Assembly: GCA_964520895.1 (NCBI GenBank)
Contig: CAZFOR010000037.1
Location: forward strand, 1-13,740
Direction of reading: 5' to 3'
DNA: 13,740 nucleotides
Source of the DNA: SIG350 sp964520895
GTDB lineage: Bacteria > Bacillota > Clostridia > TANB77 > SIG350
Part shown: positions 1 through 7,570 of the stretch, piece after piece
How positions within the stretch are numbered: position 1 is the first letter of the stretch
How the letters are laid out: each line of letters opens with the position of its first letter
Position numbers and translations under genes: made by a program
The notes under the pieces: model-generated
Seen by the model: only the letters and a program-made list of their open reading frames with translations
Told to the model about the DNA's origin: nothing
The model's database searches: none

Positions 1-98
1 TTCTCTTACAAAATGCATTTACTTTACAGAATAGCTTTTAACTTTTCAATTGACGAATTAAAACTAGTTGGTAAATATAACTTTTTACAGTTTTTTTA

Positions 99-127
99 TT
101 GATTTTATTACATATTAGATATATTAT
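99..127 (+). promoter_or_regulatory. Sigma-A-type promoter for the ttcA-like gene
   Basis: A TTGATT -35 (99-104) and TATTAT -10 (122-127) are separated by 17 bases, which predicts a transcript start near 134. This lies just upstream of the ribosome binding site at 147-151. The ATG at 130 would fall at or before the transcript start, which supports the later start at 160. The first 98 bases of the window hold no gene or terminator that I can support. Confidence 0.55.
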
Positions 128-159
128 ATATGTATAAAAAACTTACGGAGGACTATATT

Positions 160-894
160 ATGCAAAAAATACTAGGCAATATGAGAAAAGCAATTCAAGA
201 CTATAACATGATACAAGATGGAGATAAAATAGCAATAGGCTTATCTGGTGGAAAAGATAGCTTACTTCTGCTTTATACATTACATAGATTAAAACAGTTT
301 TTACCAGTAAAGTTTGATATTTTAGCAATTACTGTTAATCCAGGATTTGATAATTTTGATACTACTTATTTGCAAAAAACATGTGATGATTTAAATATTG
401 AATATATTGTATATGATAGCAGTATTAAGGAAATTGTTTTTGATATTAGAAATGAAAAAAATCCTTGTTCATTATGTGCTAATTTAAGAAGAGGAATTTT
501 AAACAGTGTTGCTATTGAAAATGGTTGTAACAAAATCGCTCTTGGACATCATAATGATGATGTTATAGAAACTCTATTTTTATCACTATTTTATGAAGGA
601 CATATACATACTTTTTCACCTATAACATATCTTAGTAGAAGTAATATACATTTAATTAGACCTATGATATATGTTAATGAAAAGGATATTGAACATTGTA
701 TAAAAAAATACGAGTTAAAACCTATGTCAAAATGTTGTAAAATTGATGGATTTACAAAAAGAGAATACATGAAGGATTTATTTAGAAAGTTAATATTAGA
801 TATCCCTAATGTTAGGTCAAATATATTTGGTGCAATTCAAAGATCTAATATAAAGGGATGGAATTTAAAGGAGGATACTAATGAAAATGAATAA
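160..894 (+). CDS. ttcA: TtcA-like PP-loop ATPase, tRNA 2-thiocytidine biosynthesis type
   Basis: This is a cytoplasmic PP-loop adenylating enzyme of 244 residues. The nucleotide-binding loop SGGKDS is at residues 29-34. A CxxC pair (CSLC) sits at 103-106, the GHHNDDVIET motif at about 129-138, and further cysteines (CC) at 192-193. PP-loop plus CxxC plus a late cysteine is the arrangement of TtcA, which thiolates cytidine 32 of tRNA with an Fe-S cluster. TtcA/TilS-family relatives with other tRNA substrates remain possible, so the exact target is inferred. I chose the ATG at 160 because GGAGG at 147-151 sits eight bases before it. An earlier in-frame ATG at 130 has no such site and lies in the promoter. 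The end overlaps the next gene by 14 bases, so the two are probably translationally coupled, although they share no obvious pathway. Confidence 0.82.
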   Translation: MQKILGNMRKAIQDYNMIQDGDKIAIGLSGGKDSLLLLYTLHRLKQFLPVKFDILAITVNPGFDNFDTTYLQKTCDDLNIEYIVYDSSIKEIVFDIRNEKNPCSLCANLRRGILNSVAIENGCNKIALGHHNDDVIETLFLSLFYEGHIHTFSPITYLSRSNIHLIRPMIYVNEKDIEHCIKKYELKPMSKCCKIDGFTKREYMKDLFRKLILDIPNVRSNIFGAIQRSNIKGWNLKEDTNENE

Positions 895-1960
895 AAGAAT
901 TTTTTTAATTACTATTTTATTTGTATTAATGATACCAATTTGCTGTTTTGCAAAAATATATGAAAAGGTGGATTCACAGATATTAACTTCTGGTGTTACA
1001 TTAAACAATATAACTAGATTTACTTCAAATGGCTGGCTTTACTTAAATGTTATAGAAGTAGATATGACAGATTCGAATGTAAAATTAGATGCCATTATAT
1101 CTGAAAATGGTGTAAGCCATTTATCTAGCATGAAAAACATGGCAAACTACAACAATGTAGTAGCTGCAATAAATGCTGACTATTTTGCTAAAAGAGCTGA
1201 TGAAACTAATCGTGGTCAAGCTATTGGTTTTACTGCATCTGATGGGAATATAATAAACTCATCTGCTGATGAGAATTTATCAAAAGATACTATGTCAACA
1301 TTTATTTTAAATAATGATAACAGTATATTATATACATTTTTAAAAGATGAAATTTCACTTTATTCATATGATACTAGTTTAACTTCATATGTTGCAGATA
1401 TAAATAAATTCATTCCATTAGAAGAACAATGTTGCATATTTACTCCTGCTTGGGGACCTACCACAATAGGTAATTCAAAAGGTCAACACATGATAGAATT
1501 AGTAGTAGAAAACAATATTGTAACTGAAATCAGAGAAAATGTGGAAGGTACATCTATTCCTGAAAACGGATATGTTGTATCAGGATATGGAACATATGGT
1601 GAGTTTCTACTTAATAATTTTAAAAAAGGTTCTAAAATAAAATATGATATAAATATTAACTTAGATTTAAATAAAATGAAAATGGCAATTAGTGGTGGTA
1701 GTATTTTAGTTAAAGATGGTAATATTGTTTCACCATTAACACATGTTATATATGGCAAACATGAATTTACTGCTATTGGTTCTTCTAAAGATAATAACAA
1801 GGTATATTTAGTTACTGTTACAAATAATAATTCTGGTACATTAGGTATTACTCAAAAAGAACTTGCAACCTTATTAAAAGATTATGGAATATATAATGCT
1901 ATTAATTTAGATGGTGGCGGTTCTACTACAATGGTTGCAAGGCAGCAACGGACAAACTGA
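881..1960 (+). CDS. Secreted phosphodiester glycosidase (NAGPA family), N-terminal part before a frameshift
   Basis: The 359 readable residues start with a lysine-containing, hydrophobic signal peptide (about 1-24, ending CCFA), so the product is exported. A phosphodiester glycosidase domain (DUF2233, like mammalian NAGPA, which removes GlcNAc from phosphodiesters) covers about 60-355. Visible motifs are INADYF (97-102), FTAIG (296-300) and the hallmark NLDGGGS (342-348). The usual Arg before TAIG in this family appears to be Phe here. The frame closes at a TGA twelve codons after NLDGGGS, exactly where homologues continue, and the continuation is open in the +1 frame. The start at 881 has AAAGGAGG six bases upstream, inside the end of the ttcA-like gene. 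In bacteria such enzymes are thought to act on cell-surface or environmental glycans; the substrate cannot be read here. Confidence 0.78.
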   Translation: MKMNKRIFLITILFVLMIPICCFAKIYEKVDSQILTSGVTLNNITRFTSNGWLYLNVIEVDMTDSNVKLDAIISENGVSHLSSMKNMANYNNVVAAINADYFAKRADETNRGQAIGFTASDGNIINSSADENLSKDTMSTFILNNDNSILYTFLKDEISLYSYDTSLTSYVADINKFIPLEEQCCIFTPAWGPTTIGNSKGQHMIELVVENNIVTEIRENVEGTSIPENGYVVSGYGTYGEFLLNNFKKGSKIKYDININLDLNKMKMAISGGSILVKDGNIVSPLTHVIYGKHEFTAIGSSKDNNKVYLVTVTNNNSGTLGITQKELATLLKDYGIYNAINLDGGGSTTMVARQQRTN

Positions 1961-3680
1961 AATTACTAACATCAATTTACCTAATAATAGTTATTTAAGA
2001 CCTGTTGTAAATGGTATTGGTGTATATTCATTAGCTAAAAAATCTGATTTAGCTGGATTATTATTAGATTTTGAATATAATAATATATTTGTAAATGACT
2101 CAACAGGATATAGTATAAAAGGTTATGATAAATCATATAATCCTATAGAACTTAACCAAAATCCTGTATTTACATTTAGTAATTCAAATGCAAGATATGA
2201 AAATGGTAAAATAATAGGTCAAAAAGAAGGATTAGTTACAGTTACTGCTAAGATTGGTAATATATCTGTATCAAAACAACTTAGAATATTAGGAGATATA
2301 TATTCATTAGAAATATCACCAAAAACAGTTACTGTTTCTCCAAATAAATCGCAAATATTTTCATTAATTGCATATGATAAAAATGGATATTCAAAAGTAG
2401 TTGATAATTCAATTGCTACATGGTCAGTAGATGGTATAGGTAATATTAATAATGGTACATATACTGCTCCTTCTACTTCTGGTACAAATATTGTTAGTGC
2501 TAATATCAGTGGTGTAAGAACATATTCAAAAATATCTGTTCCTGCAAAACAAACTGTAATGTATGATGATTTTGAAAGTTTAAAAGGTGCTTTTTCATCA
2601 TATCCTAACATAATAACTGGTAAAGTATCACTTAGTGATACTTGCAAAACTGGTAGTAATTCAGTAAAACTATCATATAATTTTAATACTAATGATACTA
2701 TAAAAGGTGCATATTATGATTATTCAACTACACTTAAAATGCCTGATTCAGTTACTGAAATAGGCTTATGGATATATAATCCTATTAAAAATAGTAATAG
2801 TTTAAAATCACAATACAAAGATGCAAATGGTAATACCCAGGCTGCTGTTCTTGCACAAAGTTTAAATTGGACTGGTTGGAAATATGTTACATATCCATCA
2901 CCTAGTAGTATAAAAGGAATTGTAAGTATTTATGTTGCTCAAAATGAAACATCTACAACAAAAACAAATAGTTATATAAATATTGATTCATTATATGTTT
3001 CATATTATGGTGTTATAGATAGTAATGTCGTAGTACCTAGTAGCACTTCTAAGCAAGATGCGTATAACTATACTAATTCATCTTCTACATTTAATATTGG
3101 AATTATAGAAGAAATTAAAACACCTACTACATTATTTGATAAAATTAAAACTAACAAATTAATTAATCAGTTAAATGAAAATACCGATTTAGTTGTTTTT
3201 AATAAAAATGTTTCAGATAGCTCAATACCTAATAACCTAAAATGTAGCTATATATCAAATAATGGATTTAATAGAAATGATGATAATAATTGTACTATAA
3301 TAACAATTGATGCTAGTAATTCAGGAATTAGAAACACAAATTTCAATGGATGGGAACAATTATTAGACAATATATCTAATACAAAGCAAAACACATTTAT
3401 TATATTAAATAACAGTTTAGATAATTTCTCAGATGAATTAGAAAAACAACTTTTATTAGATGTATTAATTGAACAAAAAGAAAAAGTTGATAAAAATTTT
3501 TGGATAATTCAAAAGGGTAATGTTACCGAAAATAAAAACTATAACGGAATAAAAATATTAACAATTGGAAATGATGCAATTCCTACAACTGATATTAATG
3601 GAAATATTGATAATTACTCATATATACAAATTTACATGGATTCTAATAATATTAGTTATGATATAAAAAATGTATTTTAA
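1911..3680 (+). CDS. C-terminal part of the frameshifted phosphodiester glycosidase: end of catalytic domain, Ig-like, CBM-like and MPE-like domains
   Basis: This open frame continues the upstream gene and is probably not an independent gene. Its first ATG (1911) lies inside the NLDGGGS codons and has no ribosome binding site. Real homology resumes at about 1947 with NGQTEIT, followed by LRPVVNGIGVY, the normal end of the NAGPA domain. Next come a bacterial Ig-like segment (about 2290-2540, with TWSVDG and a YTAPSTSG stretch) and a jelly-roll, carbohydrate-binding-like segment (about 2560-3000, starting MYDDFE and containing GLWIYNP and LNWTGWKYV). The last 190 residues resemble a metallophosphoesterase fold but lack obvious metal-binding His/Asp motifs. 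No membrane anchor or sortase signal is visible, so the intact ~930-residue product would be secreted. Domain assignments beyond NAGPA are inferred from pattern only. Confidence 0.7.
   Translation: MVAVLLQWLQGSNGQTEITNINLPNNSYLRPVVNGIGVYSLAKKSDLAGLLLDFEYNNIFVNDSTGYSIKGYDKSYNPIELNQNPVFTFSNSNARYENGKIIGQKEGLVTVTAKIGNISVSKQLRILGDIYSLEISPKTVTVSPNKSQIFSLIAYDKNGYSKVVDNSIATWSVDGIGNINNGTYTAPSTSGTNIVSANISGVRTYSKISVPAKQTVMYDDFESLKGAFSSYPNIITGKVSLSDTCKTGSNSVKLSYNFNTNDTIKGAYYDYSTTLKMPDSVTEIGLWIYNPIKNSNSLKSQYKDANGNTQAAVLAQSLNWTGWKYVTYPSPSSIKGIVSIYVAQNETSTTKTNSYINIDSLYVSYYGVIDSNVVVPSSTSKQDAYNYTNSSSTFNIGIIEEIKTPTTLFDKIKTNKLINQLNENTDLVVFNKNVSDSSIPNNLKCSYISNNGFNRNDDNNCTIITIDASNSGIRNTNFNGWEQLLDNISNTKQNTFIILNNSLDNFSDELEKQLLLDVLIEQKEKVDKNFWIIQKGNVTENKNYNGIKILTIGNDAIPTTDINGNIDNYSYIQIYMDSNNISYDIKNVF
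1931..1960 (+). other. Frameshift site in the glycosidase gene
   Basis: Codons ATG GTT GCA AGG CAG lead to a TGA at 1958. Skipping one base, for example C1946, gives MVARQNGQTEITN and restores a good family match through to 3680. The site lies in an unusually G/C-rich patch containing a 5-bp hairpin (GTTGC at 1934-1938 with GCAAC at 1945-1949). It could be a genuine one-base insertion, a sequencing or assembly error, or, least likely, a programmed +1 shift. Confidence 0.75.
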
Positions 3681-3695
3681 AAAATAAATATAACA

Positions 3696-3738
3696 AAAAA
3701 ATGGCTATGTAATTTAATTATTTACATAGCTATTTTTT
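3696..3738. terminator. Bidirectional Rho-independent terminator
   Basis: A 17-bp stem (3696-3712 with 3722-3738, one G-T wobble) with a 9-base loop has A-runs on one side and T-runs on the other. It sits between the plus-strand glycosidase gene and the minus-strand folA gene, so it can terminate both convergent transcripts. Confidence 0.88.
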
Positions 3739-3758
3739 AACTTAATTTATATCTAATA

Positions 3759-4253
3759 TTATTTTCTTGTATATTCTATAAATGAAATATCTAATCCATT
3801 TTCGGTTGCATTTTCTAATATATTTTTATTCCAATCTTTTTCATTTATTTGTGGAAAAAATGCATCTGCATTTTCATCTGTTGCATTTATTTTAGTTATA
3901 TACATTTTATCTGCATAATCCATAAATAAAATATACATTGACTGACCACCTATAATGTATACATCTTTCTTTTCACTCCATGTTCTACATTTTTTTATTA
4001 ATTCTAAAACATTATCGACTGCTACAACTTGTGTATCTAGTGGTTTATTAAATTTTTTTGTTTTTGATAAAACAACATGTTTTCTATCTGGTAATATTTT
4101 AGGAAGTGAATTAAAAGTATTTCTTCCCATTACTATTATATTGTCTTTTGTCATTTTTCTAAAATTTTTTAAATCATATTTTAATTTCCAAATCAATTCA
4201 TTTTCTTTTCCAATTTCATTATTTTCTCCAATTGCAGCTATCATTATTATCAT
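3759..4253 (-). CDS. folA: Dihydrofolate reductase
   Basis: This 164-residue protein is the normal size for chromosomal DHFR, which reduces dihydrofolate to tetrahydrofolate with NADPH. Residues align by position with E. coli DHFR: Trp22, the catalytic acid Asp27, Arg57 for the folate glutamate, and the NADPH-binding IIGGQS at 100-105. The usual Pro21 and Pro25 of the LPWxLPxD motif are Ile21 and Lys25 here. The start has AGGAG eight bases upstream. An alternative start at the second Met would place that site too far away. The gene follows the GIY-YIG gene by 21 bases and probably shares its promoter at 4584-4612. No thymidylate synthase gene is adjacent. It ends at the bidirectional terminator. 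Confidence 0.93.
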   Translation of the reverse strand: MIIMIAAIGENNEIGKENELIWKLKYDLKNFRKMTKDNIIVMGRNTFNSLPKILPDRKHVVLSKTKKFNKPLDTQVVAVDNVLELIKKCRTWSEKKDVYIIGGQSMYILFMDYADKMYITKINATDENADAFFPQINEKDWNKNILENATENGLDISFIEYTRK

Positions 4254-4274
4254 ATTTATTGCTCCTATCTTATT

Positions 4275-4544
4275 TCATTTTCCTTGTATAATTTTTTCTT
4301 TTTCATTATGAGAATATTTTTTAAACTCTCTTTCTCTTTTTAGTGCTTCAGATTTCGTTTCATATTCTTCATAATATTCTAGTTTTACAGGTAATCTTGC
4401 TCTAGTATATTTTGCTCCTTTTCCACTATTATGCACATCCACACGTTTATCCACATCTACTGTATATCCACTATATATAGTGTTATCACTACATCTTAGC
4501 ATATATGTATAATGTTTTTTTACTTTAACTTTTGCTGTTTTCAT
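4275..4544 (-). CDS. Small GIY-YIG nuclease-fold protein (UPF0213/YhbQ type)
   Basis: This 89-residue protein is essentially one GIY-YIG domain. Visible features are YTYMLRC (12-18), YSGYT (24-28) in place of the GIY-YIG hallmark, KR at 33-34, HNSGKGAKYTR (38-48) typical of the YhbQ branch, and a candidate catalytic Glu at about 71 in KRERE. Members of this branch are stand-alone and have been linked to DNA nicking or repair in E. coli, but the physiological role is poorly settled. The start is preceded by AGGGG about ten bases upstream. It is the first gene of a two-gene unit with folA. Downstream of the dinB-type gene I see no terminator, so read-through from dinB is also possible. Confidence 0.85.
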   Translation of the reverse strand: MKTAKVKVKKHYTYMLRCSDNTIYSGYTVDVDKRVDVHNSGKGAKYTRARLPVKLEYYEEYETKSEALKREREFKKYSHNEKEKIIQGK

Positions 4545-4583
4545 TTATATATTACCCCTATCTACTAGTTTTAATATGTTTCT

Positions 4584-4612
4584 ATTATATATTAACAAAA
4601 TATATTTTTCAA
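4584..4612 (-). promoter_or_regulatory. Sigma-A-type promoter for the GIY-YIG/folA unit
   Basis: On the minus strand, TTGAAA (4607-4612) and a perfect TATAAT (4584-4589) are separated by 17 bases, 40 bases upstream of the GIY-YIG start codon. Position and spacing are ideal. The rest of the gap up to dinB shows no other feature. Confidence 0.65.
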
Positions 4613-4623
4613 TATGAAATTCG

Positions 4624-5844
4624 CTATTTTACCTTATTATTTGCATTTAATATAGGATCAATATTAGTATTTAAAAATATAGCTCTTTGTAAACTTGTAT
4701 CGCCATATTTATTTCTTGTATTATCTATTACCTTATCTAATTTAATTTTCTTCTCATCTTTGATATCATCAAATAAACTTAATTGATTATCTTCGTAATT
4801 AGTCAGTTTATCTAATCTAATTCCAAAGCTTCGTATACTTTGTCCCTTCCATATTTCATCAAATAGTTTTTTTGCAATTTCATATATCTGTTTTGTAGAA
4901 TTAGTTTTAGTATTTAATTTTAATTGATGTGACATTGTTTCAAAATTACTATTTTTAATACTTACACTTATACACTGTGTATACATATTTTCATTTCTTA
5001 ATCTTTTTCCAACACATTCTGCAATAGATAATATTATTTTATATGCTTCTTTTCTATCTCTAATATCAACACTTGTGGTAATTGAATTTCCTAATCCTTT
5101 ATATCCTTTGTACCCCTCGATATTTGCATCATCTATTCCATTTGCATAATTATACATTTGCTCACCAAATTTTTTAAATCTAGCCTTTAGTATTCTTTTA
5201 TCATATTTTGCTAAATCTCCTATTGTATAAATACTCATTTTTTTTAATTCTGGGACTGTTCTTCTCCCTACCATAAATAAATCTTCAATTGGAAGTCTCC
5301 ACATTTTGTCTTGTATTTCATTTGTATATATTGTATTAATTTTATTTGGCTTTTCTAATTCTGATGCCATTTTTGCAAGTAATCTATTGTTTCCTATCCC
5401 TACGTTTACCGTAAACCCTAGTTCTTTAAATATTCTATTACTAATTTGTTTTGCAACATCTAATGGTTTTCCATATAGTTTTTGCATACTAGTATAATCT
5501 AAAAAACATTCATCAATAGAGTATCTTTCTATTTTGTCTGAATAATTACATAAAATTCTATACATCATATTTGAATAATATGAATATATCTCAAAGTTTG
5601 GAGGGAATATTTGCAAATTTCTGCATTTTGATTGTGCTTCATGTATTGTTTCTGCTGTCCTAACTCCACATTTTTTAGCAATTTGAGATTTTGCTAAAAT
5701 AATACCTGCTCTTTTTTCTTTTGAACCTGCAATAGCACTAGGTATTTCTCTTATATCTAGTGTAGCTCCGTGTTTTAGCATATGACATGCTGTCCATGAT
5801 AAAAAAGCATTATTTACATCAATATGAAATATTATTTTCTCCAA
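4624..5844 (-). CDS. dinB: Y-family translesion DNA polymerase (DNA polymerase IV type)
   Basis: This 406-residue polymerase inserts bases opposite damaged templates. The metal-binding carboxylates are visible: Asp9 in HIDVNN, and Asp111 and Glu112 in YSIDECFLD. Phe14 is in the steric-gate position. The thumb HhH region lies around 195-215 (LFMVGRRTV...IYTIGDLA), followed by the little-finger domain. A QLSLF sliding-clamp-binding motif at 354-358 is followed by a further 48-residue tail. The start is a TTG with GAGGTGG (5850-5856) five bases upstream; no ATG fits. The DVNNAFLSW N-terminus is that of the clostridial DinB/UmuC-like branch, so dinB is the closest symbol rather than a proven orthologue. 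A LexA box over its promoter indicates SOS control. Confidence 0.9.
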   Translation of the reverse strand: MEKIIFHIDVNNAFLSWTACHMLKHGATLDIREIPSAIAGSKEKRAGIILAKSQIAKKCGVRTAETIHEAQSKCRNLQIFPPNFEIYSYYSNMMYRILCNYSDKIERYSIDECFLDYTSMQKLYGKPLDVAKQISNRIFKELGFTVNVGIGNNRLLAKMASELEKPNKINTIYTNEIQDKMWRLPIEDLFMVGRRTVPELKKMSIYTIGDLAKYDKRILKARFKKFGEQMYNYANGIDDANIEGYKGYKGLGNSITTSVDIRDRKEAYKIILSIAECVGKRLRNENMYTQCISVSIKNSNFETMSHQLKLNTKTNSTKQIYEIAKKLFDEIWKGQSIRSFGIRLDKLTNYEDNQLSLFDDIKDEKKIKLDKVIDNTRNKYGDTSLQRAIFLNTNIDPILNANNKVK

Positions 5845-5861
5845 TTATTCCACCTCTTTTT

Positions 5862-5881
5862 CAAACGTATGTTCTATTATA
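5862..5881 (-). promoter_or_regulatory. LexA (SOS) box and -10 element of the dinB promoter
   Basis: On the minus strand, a TATAAT -10 (5876-5881) is followed immediately by AGAACATACGTTTG (5862-5875). This matches the complete core GAAC-RNRY-GTTY of the Gram-positive LexA consensus; only the outermost base on each side differs. The box covers the expected transcript start, so LexA binding would block initiation. The -35 is poor, being a run of T. Confidence 0.75.
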
Positions 5882-5897
5882 TTTTACTATATATATC

Positions 5898-5936
5898 AAA
5901 AAAAAGCAATTACATTTTTTATTTTGTAATTACTTT
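5898..5936 (-). terminator. Rho-independent terminator of the cotH-type gene
   Basis: Arms 5925-5936 and 5903-5914 (12 bp, one G-U wobble on the minus strand) enclose a 10-base loop and are followed on the minus strand by eight U (A-run at 5898-5905). It lies about 45 bases after the cotH stop. It also abuts the dinB promoter region. Confidence 0.8.
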
Positions 5937-5980
5937 CCTTACATTTTATTTTATGTGAATTTTAACAATATATGTAATAC

Positions 5981-7567
5981 TTATTTCTTTTTCTTAAATA
6001 ACATAACAAATATTATTGCTATGACTAATACCACTGTTGGTACAATTACTATTGATATTATCTGATTTATATTATTTTGCTGATTACCAGTTTGTGTATT
6101 TTCAGTAACTTCACCTGTAAGTTCTTCTACTTGTTCTGAGTTGCTGCCAATTTCTTGATTTATGTTTTCAGGTAATTGATTGGTTTTACCAAAGTTTTGT
6201 TTAAATGTTTCCATATCACCAAACCCTTGCATTTGCTTTCCATCTTTACCTCCACCACCTTGACTTCCCCTATCATTAGTATTAATATTACTTGCATCTA
6301 CAAAATTAGTTTTATCCTCATTTTGTCCATCTGTTGTTGTAGGTATTTCTCCATTTAATTGTTTTTCTACACTCTGTGCTCTTAGCAAACAAAACTCCTT
6401 TAAGGTTTGATAACCTTTTTCAAACTCATCATATGTATAAAATGCCGTTACGTCTTCTTTAACATAATTTTTTATTAGATTATATGTTTCATCAATTTCT
6501 TTTTCAAATAATCCACTATTAAAATATATTGTAATTAATTCACTTAAATAATTATGATACATCTGTTTATATTCCTCTACTTGTAATAACTCGTTAAGTA
6601 TTGGTCTATCTTCCATTGATGCTCCAGATACTGGTGTATCAATAGGATAGTTAATCAATAATGTTGCACCAGTTTGCATATCACCTCCACCTTTTTCTCC
6701 ATTACCAAATCCTCCAAATGCCAAATTATAGTCCCAAGGTAACATTGTTAATTTACCATCTTTTTCATATAAATAATAATTATGTTTCATGCTACCTGTA
6801 TAGCTATCAAAATTTAATACAAAATTATGTACTGCAAAATATCTTAGTACTTGCTCTACATCAACAACACTTTCTAGCTCTTGCCCATTATTTAATTTCT
6901 TTATACTTTCAATTAATCTTTGCTTATCAGTATCAGTTACATCAGTTTTAGCAGAATCAAATATAGCACTATAACTATCTATTTTATCATCAATATATAC
7001 TAAATCGACACCTCCACCTCGGCCACCAAAACCACCTTTATCTCCAAACTCTCCCATATTATTTTCTAGTACATTAAATGGGGCTGTTTGCGTATTATCA
7101 GTATTATCTGTATTCTCACTACTTAGTTGTGTTTCATTAGTAGTTTTCATATTCCTTCTAGTCCTTTGACCCATAGTAGGAATATTACCAGTTTCATTTT
7201 TATTAATTTCCTCATTATTTATATTTGGCATTTGTGGTATCTGACCATTTTGCATATTTTCCTCAAATTGTTGTTTCATACTATCATCAATATTCTCATT
7301 ATCTGGTCTATCACCCATATCCATACTATCTGGTTTATATAACTCACCTACATCATTTCCATAATTTCTTGTTAAAAATGAATCTTCAATTGCCTCTACA
7401 CCTAAATATAGTCCCCAAGCCTGGCCATTTATGCTAACAGACATATAACTTGTAAGGGGCGTGGCAACTTCCATATAATTCATTAGTTTATATGATAAGT
7501 AATCCTTCATATATGTTGAATCTGACATAATATTATTTAATGCCAATTTGTCTAAACCATAACAATA
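5981..7567 (-). pseudogene. CotH-family spore-coat kinase, 5'-truncated
   Basis: CotH proteins are atypical secreted or surface kinases that phosphorylate spore-coat or other proteins. The readable part starts in mid-domain with YGLDKLALNNIMSDS (from 7567) and runs through INGQAWGLYLGVEAIEDSF. The catalytic-type motifs HNFVLNFDSYTGS and LPWDYNLAFGG follow (PWDYN at 270-274 counted from a TTG at 7546). There is an Asn/Gln-rich and Gly-rich insert (about 75-180). The C-terminal helix IISIVIVPTVVLVIAIIF is followed by KKKK, a membrane anchor. Relatives carry a signal peptide and roughly 100-150 further N-terminal residues; these and the gene's own promoter and ribosome binding site are absent here. 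The codon before the homology is TAG, directly after the stop of the SDR gene. The candidate start TTG at 7546 has no ribosome binding site. This is most likely a remnant left by a deletion. Confidence 0.8.
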
Positions 7568-7570
7568 CTA

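Noticed and set aside
130..159. Longer N-terminus for the ttcA-like protein from the ATG at 130
   Set aside because: No ribosome site upstream, and the codon lies within or before the predicted transcript start; GGAGG at 147-151 clearly serves the ATG at 160.
1911..1946. Independent gene starting at ATG 1911
   Set aside because: The ATG is inside the NLDGGGS codons of the upstream frame, has no ribosome site, and its first residues make no family sense; it is the other side of a frameshift.
3955..4311. Plus-strand open frame opposite folA
   Set aside because: Phe/Ile/Ser-rich translation typical of the antisense of an AT-rich gene, no ribosome site, and it fully overlaps a confident DHFR gene.
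4532..4786. Plus-strand hydrophobic frame across the GIY-YIG promoter and the end of dinB
   Set aside because: Looks like a membrane protein only because antisense AT-rich sequence is Phe/Leu-rich; no ribosome site or promoter in that direction.
6661..7437. Plus-strand open frames opposite the cotH remnant
   Set aside because: His/Tyr/Leu-rich antisense translations of Asn/Gln-rich codons, with no start signals; shadows of the cotH sequence.
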